This document shows positions 50,601 to 59,400 of a stretch of 64,000 bases of DNA, piece by piece. Below the pieces are notes generated by a model. It searched no databases, was not told the DNA's origin, and was given only the letters and a program-made list of their open reading frames with translations. The DNA is taken from the NCBI GenBank assembly GCA_947179485.1, contig OX359250.1:4299661-4363660 (forward strand). The letters run 5' to 3'. Source of the DNA: Allacma fusca (lineage: Eukaryota > Arthropoda > Collembola > Symphypleona > Sminthuridae). Made by a program: the position numbers and the translations under genes. Within the stretch, counting starts at the first letter, position 1. Each line of letters opens with the position of its first letter.

Positions 50601-53350
50601 TCGTACAGAATTTTATGGCGGATCATTTTTTCTTTTCAAAATAATTAATTTATAAAAACAAGTGTTCTGAGCGATTTTCTATGCTAAGTCAGAAACAGGA
50701 GGTTTTGACCGATGAGGAAACTTTTCTCCGTGAAGCTGGATTGTCAGGTGTTGCAAGAAATGAAACATGACACTGATGGATTCGAGAAGTTCCATGTGAT
50801 TATATTCGCGAAGACTGGATGAAGTTCGTATTTGTGAAGGAAGTCTAGCCTCTTATTAAATTAAATACTTACTTTTAAGGTTTTTTTTTTCTTCCCTGGT
50901 AATAACTAGTGTAATAGTTTTCGATGAATTCCGTTGAATTATTTTTATGCTATTAGGAATAAAAATTCTGTAGGAAAAAATACATTGCACAATAATTGAT
51001 TAGTGATTGGAGAACCTATAGATGCTCAAATCTTAATGAGCAATATACCATAATTTGGTATACGTGTACTAACTGACGTAACACGAATTACACAGCTATA
51101 ATAATTGTTACGAATGTAAATGTATGTAATCATGGTAGAATATTAGGGTGCGTAAACGTTAGCTACATTGAGAGTTTATTGGTTTGGGATTAACTCTTCA
51201 GGTTTTTGACGGACCAACATCCGAATCTGCCCTATTGGGGAAATTCTGTGGCTCGAAGATTCCACATCCATTGGTGGCGTCCACAAATAACTTACTTTTG
51301 CTCTTCAAATCCGACGGAAGTGTTCACAGGCGGGGTTTTCATGGACGTCATGCTACAGGTACGGAACATTTGTCCCTTTATTTATCCCTCCTGTGTCTGA
51401 CTAAAAACCATCCTAGGCCCCTTCCAATGTATTTTCCCCTTATTCTATTTGTAATTCCCAATTGTACAAGATCCCTCATATCCTTCACCCTTTCTCTAGC
51501 TCAAATAAAGGAGTAATCCATACATTAGCAATTCCATCATCAGTTGGTAGCATTTCCTGTCCAGATTTTCACAAAATTAATTCACTGACAAAATTACATG
51601 ACATTATTTTTTGTACCTAAGGACGGCCCTTAGGTACAAGTGTGGGTAGAGGGAAGTTCAAAAGGACATAGTCCCAGGGCAGGGATAGGGAAATGTAGGA
51701 AAGATGACTCGGTGCGGGATATGTGCCGTGTACCCCGAAGGTATCATTTATAAAGAAGAAATTTTATCCGGAACTAATGCTCGGAAGCCACTCTTTTAGC
51801 CACCTGGGGCAACTCCACATTTAATCTTTTCAAGGGGTTAATTTCAAGCAATCCAAAACAATCCCAGTCTCCTCTCTGACAGCCTATGGGAAAGTTTACA
51901 AGGAAATCTAGTCCGTTCACAATAATAATAATAATTCTAGAACTAGACAGAGCTATTAAAAATGACATCGTGTTCAGATTGACGTAATGTGACGTTTGTG
52001 TATGTACATATGTATGTACAAAGTATGAGGGATAAAACTGTGAGCCTTGAGAGAATACTGTTATGAATGACCACATGTGGTTCTGTACTGATTGTAGTAG
52101 TCCCATTTCCTAGTTGTTATATACACATATGTAGCCTCAAACACTAGTTTAAAATTTAATCAGTTTCCAATCTTTGATCTTGTCACACTTAATTAATTTA
52201 AGAATTAATCACGAGCTCCGTTCTCGACTTTGAGGAGAAATTGTGTGTGTGTGTGTGTGTGTGTGTGTGAGTCTCGGAAGGTTTGGAATTGTGTGGACGT
52301 GCATTTTAGTACGGGACAATGTGCGTTCTTTGATGGAATTGGATTGGAATTGTGTACGTAGTAGAAGGCTTGAGTTACTATTGAAGATGATGGAAATGCT
52401 TGTGTTGTTCAGTGTGCGGAGGACTTCTGTTTGCGACCGAGTCGGACTCTTTCGTGTACTCCCATGCGGGCTATGGAGACGTCGTTTATGCGGATGGTGA
52501 GGACTGTGAATGGGTAATTGAAGGTGAAGGCGAAGACCCCATCGAACTCCAATTTCTAACCTTTGAAATTGAGGATGAGAATGACTGCGCTTTCGATTTT
52601 GTCGAGGTGACCATTTTTTAATTACTCTCTTGTCATCTCATCCCTGTCAAAAGGTTTCAAAGTTCACTTCCGCATCCCATCAAATTACAAGTAGTACAAA
52701 GTAATATTGAATATTGTATTCTTCCCGTTAACCTTAAAAAATTTCTAAATCCTAGTCGAATTTTTTTAGGTGGGGTATATTTAAATTTGCCAATTTTTGA
52801 ATAAATTTTGTAAAAAGATTTTTCCAGAGAAGGCATTATTTCAGACTTGGCTCACGACAAATTGTCTTTTGATGAGGTTTATAGTAGCATAAACAGTAGT
52901 CCATCATTGCTTATATGGGCTAAGGGAGAGTAAGAGAATATTAAACACTTAGTATATAATTTTACGTCTACTACTTGACTATAACCGGATTCTATTTTAA
53001 TGTTACTCGGCGAAAAAAGCGTAAAAACAGCGCGGACCAATTTCACCGACACTTTACTCCAACGTGAAATCACTATACGTCATAGAGATGAGTATGTAAT
53101 TATATACGAGAGATTAGAATAATATGAATATTTGAATTTTGTTTAGGTATTCAATGGAGACGGTGACACGAGCTCGTCGACTCCGCTGGGGAAGTATTGC
53201 GGGAACCGACTTCCCCCGCCCATTCGGTCCGAAGAAGGCTCTGTGATTGTGAAATTCAAGTCTGACGACACCGTCACCTCCAAAGGATTCAGTGCCGTTT
53301 ATCGAAGCTTGCCAGAGCCCAGGACGCTTAATAAACCTTCAAAGAACTAA
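17524..53350 (+). CDS. Tolloid/BMP1-like astacin metalloprotease, complete, 16 exons
   Basis: Secreted zinc protease of the BMP1/Tolloid family. Family members cleave chordin/Sog-type BMP antagonists and extracellular matrix precursors outside the cell. Coding exons: 17524-17695, 26341-26380, 27313-27430, 27990-28124, 33305-33550, 33671-33797, 36720-36956, 44107-44232, 44331-44449, 44987-45269, 46395-46618, 47901-48087, 49700-50013, 51202-51358, 52413-52606, 53147-53350. The lengths sum to 2883 nt, i.e. 960 residues and a stop, with every phase consistent. Domain order: signal peptide (1-19), prodomain, furin site RGRR (74-77), astacin domain (78-279), CUB1 (281 on), CUB2 (403 on), EGF1 (517-554), CUB3 (558 on), EGF2 (674-711), CUB4 (716 on), CUB5 (830 on). 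Human mTLD is 986 and fly Tolloid 1057 residues, so the size fits. The prodomain is unusually short. All the transposons found lie in introns. It could be the tolloid or the tolkin paralogue; the sequence alone does not decide. Confidence 0.95.
21343..22258 (+). mobile_element. pogo/Tigger-like element, inactive
   Basis: Inverted ends CAGGAAAAACTCGCTATAAC and TTATATCGAGTTTTTGCTG, with TA on both sides, as in the pogo/Tigger branch of Tc1/mariner. The ATAACGGAT word repeats in both subterminal regions. On the + strand, from about 21757, [11 protein letters not shown] and EIQSGISQA resemble the CENP-B-type N-terminal helix-turn-helix of Tigger transposases. [13 protein letters not shown] near 21950 matches the second DNA-binding part. 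The catalytic DDE domain is missing and frames are broken. Confidence 0.85.
22326..22530. mobile_element. Small GTACGGGT-rich element, probably hAT-type MITE
   Basis: The left has GTACGAGTACGGGTACGG. The right has TACCCGTGCAGAGCACTG, and inverted CGGGTAC words recur through the ~200 bp. A target duplication is not clear, so the class is tentative. Open frames across it are repeat-driven. Confidence 0.5.
24469..24570 (-). mobile_element. Decayed Helitron 3' end
   Basis: On the minus strand it matches the 96-bp terminal region at 16231-16326 (CAGCTAGCTATTGCATGCAAC, TACTGCCTTC, CAATAGCTGGCT) with many differences. The terminal CTAG is CTTG here. No helicase sequence is attached, so it is a relic or a small non-autonomous copy. 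Confidence 0.7.
26341..26380 (+). CDS. tolloid exon 2: 40-nt prodomain microexon
   Basis: The acceptor is a strong polypyrimidine tract, TTTATTTTCATTTTCAG, and the donor is GTAAGA. It encodes [13 protein letters not shown] with split codons at both ends. EDIA matches the GDIA motif just after the cysteine in BMP1/Tolloid prodomains. It takes phase 1 from exon 1 and gives phase 2 to exon 3, both needed for the reading frame. Confidence 0.78.
27313..27430 (+). CDS. tolloid exon 3: furin site and start of astacin domain
   Basis: Encodes [16 protein letters not shown] and then [19 protein letters not shown] is the expected furin-type cleavage site (residues 74-77), leaving the mature enzyme to start AAT. 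An in-frame TAA at 27296-27298 forces the acceptor to be TTTTGGACAG. The donor is CAG|GTAAGG, phase 0. Confidence 0.93.
27512..27900. repeat. Decayed GTATTTT-rich repeat in intron 3
   Basis: Begins CAGAGCTGGTCATCGTACTT and is full of AGTATTTGAAAATAC and GTATTTTG words, as in decayed hAT-type non-autonomous elements. The right end is not clear. A similar decayed stretch follows the small element at 22530-22860. Confidence 0.3.
27990..28124 (+). CDS. tolloid exon 4: astacin domain
   Basis: Forty-five codons, from [16 protein letters not shown] to [15 protein letters not shown]. The CGCCS motif is characteristic of BMP1/Tolloid astacins. Phase 0 at both ends. Confidence 0.97.
30951..32046. mobile_element. 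PIF/Harbinger-type element, copy 1, filled by minisatellite
   Basis: The ends are GGGGGTTATTCTC and GAATAACCCCC inverted repeats, extended by TACGATCGTAA-like subterminal sequence. It is flanked by CAG on both sides (30948-30950, 32047-32049), a 3-bp duplication. On the minus strand, the start of a Myb/SANT-like second protein (MAKNIKTN, 31743 down) runs into a minisatellite. The transposase is lost. It is a deletion relative of copy 2, about 200 bp away. Confidence 0.85.
31149..31710. repeat. 28-bp minisatellite inside Harbinger copy 1
   Basis: About 20 units of the type GAAGGGAAAGTGGAGGGG plus TTATGTATTT (28 bp). They begin after a palindrome CCCCTCCAC/GTGGAGGGG at 31149-31171. The left block has GGGGTTATG units; the right block shifts to GGGAATATG and AAGGGGAAG variants and ends in short GGAGGGGAAGT repeats. 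The minus-strand frame across it is a repeat artefact. Confidence 0.93.
32256..33249. mobile_element. PIF/Harbinger-type element, copy 2
   Basis: Same inverted ends as copy 1 (GGGGGTTATTCTCGAAAG and TTCGAGAATAACCCCC), with flanking CAG at 32253-32255 and 33250-33252. The + strand from 32521 encodes [15 protein letters not shown] and, after a shift, [13 protein letters not shown], an N-terminal Harbinger transposase remnant. The minus strand from 32931 encodes a Myb/SANT-like protein with one stop ([28 protein letters not shown]). The rest of the transposase is missing. The right end lies 55 nt before tolloid exon 5. Confidence 0.88.
33305..33550 (+). CDS. tolloid exon 5: catalytic zinc site
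   Basis: Encodes [15 protein letters not shown] and then [13 protein letters not shown] (residues 171-183), the HExxHxxGxxH zinc-binding motif with catalytic Glu172. Further on is SIMHY (226-230), the Met-turn with Met228 and zinc-ligand Tyr230. All catalytic residues are intact. Phase 0 at both ends. Confidence 0.98.
33671..33797 (+). CDS. tolloid exon 6: end of astacin domain
   Basis: Encodes [12 protein letters not shown], then [20 protein letters not shown], which closes the protease domain. The intron before it is only 120 nt. It leaves phase 1. Confidence 0.96.
33798..36719 (+). other. tolloid intron 6 (2.9 kb)
   Basis: AT-rich, with no transposon end, repeat array or coding block recognised. 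Confidence 0.6.
36720..36956 (+). CDS. tolloid exon 7: CUB1, first part
   Basis: Begins [16 protein letters not shown] and includes [11 protein letters not shown] and [16 protein letters not shown]. The CUB cysteines and the acidic DxxE/D calcium-site pattern are present. Leaves phase 1. Confidence 0.97.
   Translation, partial: RVVELYKSPWVFSAHLIIRRTIERLCSQLTGRSVNGELWQLMEKQSFSTLLTSIYHLPKDARLITWKSVTATGINLLS
39486..42696 (-). mobile_element. Structurally complete hAT transposon in intron 7
   Basis: Starts TAGGGTTTGTCGATTTTTAA and ends with its inverse, ATTTAAAAATCGACAAACCCTA. These near-perfect terminal inverted repeats are about 25 bp long. The flanks are an exact 8-bp duplication GATATAAC (39478-39485, 42697-42704). 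Both subterminal regions are crowded with TTTTTGCC/GGCAAAAA words, likely transposase binding sites. It carries one minus-strand transposase gene with no stop or shift seen. Together this suggests a recent insertion and a possibly autonomous element. Confidence 0.95.
39952..42335 (-). CDS. hAT transposase, 698 codons, two introns, intact
   Basis: Start ATG at 42335 ([12 protein letters not shown]). Exons on the minus strand: 42335-41612, 41471-40914, 40766-39952. They total 2097 nt and are in frame; the introns of 140 and 147 nt have GT-AG ends. The first exon has a BED-like finger (CNVKCNFCG...HTSTC) and a DUF659-like region with [10 protein letters not shown] (first catalytic Asp). Exon 2 has [11 protein letters not shown] (second Asp) and the PAETRWFAI motif. 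Exon 3 has LDPKYRG and [11 protein letters not shown] (catalytic Glu, dimerisation region). The reaction is cut-and-paste transposition through a hairpin on flanking DNA, as known for hAT. The tail is acidic ([11 protein letters not shown]). Confidence 0.92.
44107..44232 (+). CDS. tolloid exon 8: CUB1, second part
   Basis: Encodes [23 protein letters not shown] and YRGFAANYE, the closing strands of CUB1. Phase 1 in and out. Confidence 0.96.
44331..44449 (+). CDS. tolloid exon 9: start of CUB2
   Basis: Encodes [17 protein letters not shown] and [12 protein letters not shown]. The preceding intron is only 98 nt. The donor is CAA|GTAAAT, phase 0. Confidence 0.97.
44987..45269 (+). CDS. tolloid exon 10: CUB2 and first half of EGF1
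   Basis: Encodes [39 protein letters not shown] and [14 protein letters not shown]. Then comes the calcium-binding EGF start [18 protein letters not shown] (residues 517 on). The C-x-N-x4-Y-x-C hydroxylation signature is completed in exon 11. Leaves phase 1. Confidence 0.97.
46395..46618 (+). CDS. tolloid exon 11: end of EGF1 and start of CUB3
   Basis: Encodes [19 protein letters not shown], then [17 protein letters not shown] and [12 protein letters not shown]. Ends FDLEGNN at GTGAGT, phase 0. Confidence 0.96.
47901..48087 (+). CDS. tolloid exon 12: rest of CUB3
   Basis: Encodes [32 protein letters not shown] and [18 protein letters not shown]. Leaves phase 1. Confidence 0.96.
48088..49699 (+). 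other. tolloid intron 12 (1.6 kb)
   Basis: No feature recognised beyond AT-rich DNA and short runs of A and of TA. Confidence 0.6.
49700..50013 (+). CDS. tolloid exon 13: EGF2 and start of CUB4
   Basis: Encodes [30 protein letters not shown] and HENGHDC (EGF2, residues 674-711, calcium-binding type). Then CUB4 starts at [19 protein letters not shown] and ends DCSYDALL. Phase 0 out. Confidence 0.97.
50523..51048. mobile_element. Tc1/mariner-like inverted-repeat element in intron 13
   Basis: The left end is TA-CAGGGTGCTCAATAACCT. About 85 bp of this end (with CATCTAGGTTCTCC and TGTATTTTTCGTACAGAATT) is matched in inverse orientation at 50960-51048 with moderate divergence. A TA stands at each side, as for Tc1/mariner. 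No transposase is recognised inside. The right boundary is approximate. Confidence 0.6.
51202..51358 (+). CDS. tolloid exon 14: rest of CUB4
   Basis: Encodes [19 protein letters not shown] and [20 protein letters not shown]. Leaves phase 1. Confidence 0.96.
52242..52269 (+). repeat. (TG)n microsatellite in intron 14
   Basis: Fourteen TG units about 140 nt upstream of exon 15. Confidence 0.98.
52413..52606 (+). CDS. tolloid exon 15: start of CUB5
   Basis: Encodes [51 protein letters not shown]. The SFxYSHxGYG pattern marks the fifth CUB of Tolloids. Phase 0 out. Confidence 0.97.
53147..53350 (+). CDS. tolloid exon 16: end of CUB5 and C-terminus
   Basis: Encodes [39 protein letters not shown], then a short basic tail (TLNKPSKN) and TAA at 53348-53350. 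The tail is shorter than in fly Tolloid. Confidence 0.97.
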   Translation, partial: VFNGDGDTSSSTPLGKYCGNRLPPPIRSEEGSVIVKFKSDDTVTSKGFSAVYRSLPEPRTLNKPSKN

Positions 53351-53354
53351 AGTC

Positions 53355-53376
53355 CACACACACACACACACACACA
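53355..53376 (+). repeat. (CA)n in the tolloid 3' UTR
   Basis: Eleven CA units a few nucleotides after the stop codon. Confidence 0.95.
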
Positions 53377-53464
53377 AATCAATCTTTGTCTTACTCCACC
53401 CATTTTTACATCCAACCACTTTTATCTACACATTTAAGTTATTCTTTTATTTCTAATAACTCAG

Positions 53465-53470
53465 AATAAA
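53465..53470 (+). terminator. Poly(A) signal of tolloid
   Basis: Canonical AATAAA 115 nt after the stop codon, followed by T-rich sequence. It implies a 3' UTR of roughly 130-150 nt. Confidence 0.75.
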
Positions 53471-53489
53471 CATTTTCTTAGAGAAATCA

Positions 53490-55910
53490 AATCCACCCTT
53501 TTCTTATTCATTTCTACGCCTCCCATTTTTCCTACTCGTATAATCTATACGCACAAGTTTATCAAATTAACGATTCGATCAAACGTTCCTCAAAAGTTCA
53601 GGAGGCATTTCTGATTCATTCATTTTTTTTCCTACCTGTTGTAAACGCTATTGGTATAATTATATTTTCTCTGCGGGGATTTTATCTTTAATGGAAGAAT
53701 TATCTGGCCTTTGAATGGAGCGTGTATAGTTACTAGAATGTCTCCGTGTGATTGGGTCAATGTAAAATAACTGTAAAAGAGAAATCTGAGTAAATTGAGA
53801 CTAGTGTGTTTCATACTAAAACAAAACGATAGGTCAATTTTAAGATAATTTACGAGAGTCCGGATAAGAGTTCAAAAAAAAATTGATAAGGAAAATAAAG
53901 GATTACGGTGCGACCATTCCCAGAACCATTGCACTTTCATGTAAAATACCCGAGTCCAGATTGTTTTCTCAATCAGCTGGGTTCTTAGCTAGGAACAAAA
54001 TATACAAATTCTAAAATCCGTCAAGTGGATAGGATAACTAAATAAGATTAATTAAGTAAATAAATTCATCAACGGAGCATTCTGTGGCAACGTGAGTATA
54101 GTCACCCGTTGAATATCTATATGTATGGGAGGATCGTTTAAAATCTCTTTTATATGAGATGCTCAAAAGCTCTGTCTTCTCCTCGAATGGATCTGCAATA
54201 TACTACAGATCCATAAGCTTTTTAGAGGAATCCCTAAAACCGAGGATGTGAACTTCATCTGCATTTTTTAGGACGACAAAAGGATGGAAATTATGGCCAT
54301 CTAACCGGTTGACAATTGTTGTTGTTGTAGAATTAAATTAAATTTTAATGTTTCGGTTGGGACTGCTTGATCCCAATAAATCTTCCTTTCCCATAAAGTT
54401 TGCATTACAATCTTCAACTTGACTGTGATAGGTGGCAGCCATGTCAGCAGATCCAAGATGCGAGTAACTCCCTCTTGTTGAGAGCAACGGATAACGGAAT
54501 AAATAGTGTTATCTAATTCCATACAAAATTTTAGAAACCTAAATATCCCCAGGCCCAGGCAACATTATATATCTCAACCTGAATATCTCGAAAACAACTT
54601 CCCTTGACACAAAAAACATATTACAAAATGGTCTCCAAATTAAGCTGAAAGTAAGTCCGGCCCCAAAATGCAATGGCGCGGTCATAAGCTTGAAATATCA
54701 TCATAATCTCAACCTTGAGTAATAATTACAATATTCTTACAGGAAGAAGGAAATTGTAAACGAAATCCTGGTGCGACAATGATTACAAGTAGATGCTTCA
54801 AAAAATGTTCCCACGATCTATAAAACCAAGAAAAAATCTTTGTTGGGAGGCTGAGCTCGCTTTAGTATATTGTATGTACAAAAAAATCCACTCCAACCTT
54901 GTCAAAAGAAAAACGAAAATAGGAAGAAATATAATCCAAACTGCAGAAGTGCAAAAACAGCGCAAAAATATCGAAAACGTTTAAAACCTTTCGCAACTGG
55001 AAACAACCCAAAAAAAAACTATTAAATGTAGAAATATATTTTCACGAAGAAAAAGCAACGTACCGGAATTGAAGCATAACAATAATGTGGGGATTAAGAA
55101 TTAAGGCAATGTTACTAACAACGGGCTGCAAGAAACTTTGAAGAATCTGGTACCGACAAAAATTATAAATGAATTCCTCAGGAATTCCCGGGGAATTTCT
55201 TTGATCAACGTCATATCGAAGATTTTACAGCGGTAGTTTTAAAGGCACTATATCTATGGTGCGAGTCCAGGGACATTTTATCTGAAGCGGGATTCAGAGA
55301 TAAAATGTGGATGCTCTGGCCAAAACGTTTGCCTCAATTCCCTAATACAATCTAGGCTTTCCAGAAACCTCAGACACTTCGTAATTTTTGTCGCCTTCAA
55401 GAGAGTCTTGAGCAATTAGGCAAAGGATCCTCTGGGAAAAAATAAACCGGATAAGAATTCCAAGGACAATCATAAACATGATTAGGCCATTATACAGGAA
55501 CGCTTCCGTTGATGTACACTGTTAGAAAGGCCATGCGGAACAGATCCCGTTAACTACAAAGTACTGCCAAGAAAAATCCTGTTTTTCATATACATCAGTT
55601 AATTTGACAAATTTGTGAAGCCAAGCGGGTCAACGTAAGCATGGGAAGTGCAAGAAATATACAAATAAATATCGTGCCCAAGACATCATTTCATACACAC
55701 TGTAGATACATATATGTAAGAAAGTCCTAAAGTAAATTGCACATTTTCTCTTGGATTATATCTCCTGTTTCAATAAACTTTCCATCAAGAATAAATTACA
55801 TTGCCTTTTTCTCGATTTTGAGTCATTTTAGTTTACTGCGTAGATAAAAATATTACTGCATAGCTTTTCCGGCTCCTTTCACTTGTATGTGCTCTTCGTT
55901 AAGGCTATAC
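53490..55910. other. Intergenic stretch between tolloid and the next element
   Basis: No coding exon or repeat boundary is recognised. Several short open frames (54301-54522, 54793-54984) lack any context. Confidence 0.45.
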
Positions 55911-55913
55911 TTA

Positions 55914-57356
55914 CAAGGTAAGATTTTGGGATGGTACAAGTCGATTCAAACAAAACATAGCACATGTTTTAGTACTCCCCGAGTATGTTTCAAAACTCGT
56001 GTAACTCTAGTGCATTTTGTCCCGTTCTCTTAGGACACGTCACCAAAGTTTTTAAAAAAAATTATATTAGATCCCATAAAGATTTTCAATTTTTGAAGGC
56101 CGATGAAATTTTGAATTTTACTATTTAAAGAATATTTAAGTTTTAACGTGCAAAGTTATATGCCCTCCAATCACATTTCCCCAAAAGTAATTTTTCCATC
56201 ATTCCGCATCCGTATGTATGTAGTTGATATGATATATTCACTCAATATTTAATCACTCCGACATACGTACAAATTAGTCTACTGAGTTTAGCATTCTGAT
56301 GTATGTACATACATACATATGTAACTCCTCCATATTTAGCCCCCCATACAAATATCATCAAATCTGAAACCAAAGGTAATCCCTCCAACATGTATGTTTA
56401 CAATAATGCTTTCCTCCTCAATAAATCCTTTCTGGGATTATCTTTGGATAAAATTTTGGGCATAATTTGGTACTCCGATTGAAATTGATAGAACGGGCAA
56501 AAATTGATATTGCGTGCAAAGATTGTCAACACAAACAAATTTGAGAGTACTCACACCTTATAGTAGTGCACGTAAAATGTAGAAGTATGAATGAAATTTG
56601 GTAGTACGTGGAAAATGGGGTAAAAAGACCAAGTTGGACGTGCGTACAAACAAATTTGACAATACCGGTAAATTTTAATCGTACGGTTAAAATTCGGTAG
56701 CCCGTGCAAAATTTGATAACACTACCGACATAACTAGCAAAATTTGCTATTACGGGCAACATTTGCTATTACGGGCAACATTTGCTATTACGGGCAACAT
56801 TTGCTATTACGGGCAACATTTGCTATTACGGGCAACATTTGCTATTACGGGCAAAATTGGGCAGCACGTGTACGTATAATATCAGCGCAAAATTTCACAT
56901 TCACAGTAATCACTAAAATTTGCTATTCCGTGCAAATTATAAAAATGAAACTTGACGATGCTAGCAGAATTTTCCAACTCTGTCAATTCACTAATACTGG
57001 CAATTTTATTAAACGCTTTAGTAATGTGAACGAAATTTGAACATACAAATTTTAATACGTGCAAAATTTGATAGTGCCCGCTAAGTTTTTAAGGGAATAA
57101 ACTTAAGTAAACACTGCTTGGAAAATAACATTAAACCTTCTTAAAATCTTTATGAGATTTAACATGGAATTTTTTGAAAAGACAGGTCTCCCCACCTGTG
57201 GTGTCGTTTTAAATTTTGAAACTTTGGTGTCGTGTCCTAAGAGAACGGGGCAAAATCTACTGGAGTTACATGAGCTTTGAAACATACGAGGGGAGTTCTA
57301 AAATATGTGCTATGCTTTGTTTGAATCCACGTGTACCATACGAAAGTCTTACCTTG
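55914..57356. mobile_element. Long-inverted-repeat DNA element with TTA target duplication
   Basis: The ends are CAAGGTAAGATTTTGGGATG and, inverted, CAAGGTAAGACTTTCGTATG. The inverted repeats extend about 140 bp with few differences (CATAGCACAT, GTATGTTTCAAA, CCCGTTCTCTTAGGACACG on both sides). The flanks are TTA (55911-55913, 57357-57359), as in PIF/Harbinger elements. The interior is a degenerate array of AAATTTGATAGCACGGGC-like words with a regular core at 56741-56852. No transposase is seen. Confidence 0.8.
56741..56852. repeat. 19-bp tandem repeat inside the element
   Basis: About six units of ACGGGCAACATTTGCTATT. Around it (56440-57080) the same theme occurs as diverged copies, so the regular block is a recent expansion. 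Confidence 0.95.
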
Positions 57357-57359
57357 TTA

Positions 57360-57724
57360 GTTCCCTTCTTCCTTTTCCAGATTTATATTTATTATAATTC
57401 CCAGAAACTAAAATAGCCTGCCATAAGTCATCTTCGAAAACGTAAGCTTTGCACATGTAAGATGGGAAAACAAGAGGAGTTAAATACATTCCGGCCAGTT
57501 GTAGAAAAATGTGACTTAATAATAAGAGGGTGCATTTAGTAGTTATTTAACATACATATAATTACATACATACATACGAACATCGTAACAAAACAATTCA
57601 TACTACTAACTTAAATCTTGGAATTAGGATTGACTACACGGTTCATACAAATTTCTACAAGGATTGATTTATAGAAAACCACTAAATTAGATTTGGATTT
57701 TATTGTTTAAAATGAAACAAGTGA
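57360..57724. other. Unassigned stretch
   Basis: AT-rich DNA with ACATACATACATAC microsatellite-like sequence at about 57550-57580; no gene seen. Confidence 0.4.
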
Positions 57725-57839
57725 GCCATGATTAGATTAATAATCACGATTAATGATTAACGATTAATGATTACTAATTATTAATTATTAATCATCAATC
57801 GTTAATTTAGTAAGCTTGGATTTTTTGAAATATTCATCA

Positions 57840-58105
57840 ATTGTAATAATCAATTAACCTTTTTGCAAAAATCAATCATCAATTGTAATCATCAATTAAC
57901 CCTTTTCAAAAATCAATCATCAATTGTAATCATCAATTAACCTTTTTCAAAAATCAATCATCAATTGTAATCATCAATTTACCGTTTTCAAAAATCAATT
58001 ATCAATTGTAATCATCAATTAGTCGTTTTCAAAAATCAATTATCAATTGTAATCATCAATTAGCCGTTTTCAAAAATCAATTATCAATTGTAATCATCAA
58101 TTATC
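57840..58105. repeat. 41-bp tandem array, left
   Basis: About six units containing AATCATCAATTGTAATCATC followed by AATTAACCTTTTTCAAAAATC, with small variants (TAGCCG, TAGTCG). Confidence 0.93.
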
Positions 58106-58685
58106 GGGCTGGCGACGTCTCCAAAATTCTAAGCAGTCTAGGGTTCGAAGAAGTTTTTACTAAGCAGTGTCCGGTGTATCTGGCTGATAATATAAAGGAT
58201 ATAATACACTCTGTTCACGATCAGAGCAGTTTACACGACATGAACAGAATCCTGAACTCCTCGTCTCACCCTTTGCACAAGTTAGCTTATTAAAATGATA
58301 AATGCAAGCAGTATCTAAATACCCACATTCCATTGTCACTCAAAGCCCTACTGTGCCAGTTTCGACTCAACAGCAGTAGGCTAATCTATCGAATGAACTG
58401 TATTATATTTAATGAAGAATTTTGTTAGCTGTGTGGCCCACCTACACTTTATGACATTGAGCACATTCTGTATGACTGCAAGTACTTATGTGATATTAGA
58501 ACTAAGTACTTTTCACACATCTCAAGAGACTAGTCCTTCGTAATATTTGTAACGCCGACGTGAATCTATGTAAACAACTAGCCTTCTTCCTAATTTCATG
58601 CATTCAAAAATTTGTATCTATGTAATGCATTATGGGTAAGCCCGAGTAAATGCAATAAACTGGCCGAACAGGCCTTGATTGATTG
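58106..58685 (+). mobile_element. LINE 3' fragment inside the AT-rich arrays
   Basis: Translated on the + strand it gives FEEVFTKQCPVYLADN, SLKALLCQFRLNSSRLIYR and a finger CxLCGPP...IEHILYDC with the first Cys partly lost (two stops nearby). The 3' UTR has GGGTAAGCCCG and AATAAA, and ends in GATTGATTGA repeats. RT is absent and there are several stops, so it is dead. The finger and the GGG-loop-CCC stem resemble the fragment at 870-1412. Confidence 0.7.
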
Positions 58686-58962
58686 AACAATAATTGTAAT
58701 CGACAATTAAATGTTAAAAAAAATTAACAATAATTGTAATCGACAATTAAATGTTAAAAAAAATTAACAATAATTGTAATCGACAATTAAATGTTAAAAA
58801 AAATTAACAATAATTGTAATCGACAATTAAATGTTAAAAAAAATTAACAATAATTGTAATCGAAAATTAAATGTTAAAAAAATAAACAATAATTGTAATC
58901 GACAATTAAATGTTTAAAAAAATAAACATTAATAATTGTAATCGACAATTAAATATTTTGTT
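58686..58962. repeat. 40-bp tandem array, centre
   Basis: About six units of AACAATAATTGTAATCGACA followed by ATTAAATGTTAAAAAAAATT, with drift at the right. Confidence 0.95.
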
Positions 58963-59400
58963 AAAAGATAATCGTTAATTACAATCCTCAATTAATTAAT
59001 TTTCAAAATAATCGTTAATTGCAATCATCAATGAAAATTATTTTTAAAGTAATCGTTAATTGTAATCATCAATGAAAATTATTTTCGAAGTAATCGTTAA
59101 TTGTAATCATCAGTGAAAATTATTTCTAAAGTAATCGTTAATTGTAATCATCAGTGAATAATATTTTCAAAGTAATCGTTAATTGTAATCATCATTGAAA
59201 ATTATTTCTAAAGTAATCGTTAATTGTAATCAACAATGAAAATTATTTTTAAAGTAATCGTTAATTGTAATCATCAGTGAATAATATTTTCAAAGTAATC
59301 GTTAATTGTAATCATCAGTGAAAATTATTTCTAAAGTAATCGTTAATTGTAATCATCAGTGAATAATATTTTTAAAGTAATCGTTAATCGTAATTATTAA
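58963..59400. repeat. 41-bp tandem array, right
   Basis: About ten units of AATCGTTAATTGTAATCATC followed by AGTGAAAATTATTTCTAAAGT, with alternating sub-variants (TCAGTGAATAATATTTTCAA), suggesting higher-order doubling. Confidence 0.93.

Noticed and set aside
58686-59400. Regular 40-41 bp repeats resembling a CRISPR array
   Set aside because: Units are contiguous without unique spacers, AT-only in character, and lie in an animal genome inside a transposon.
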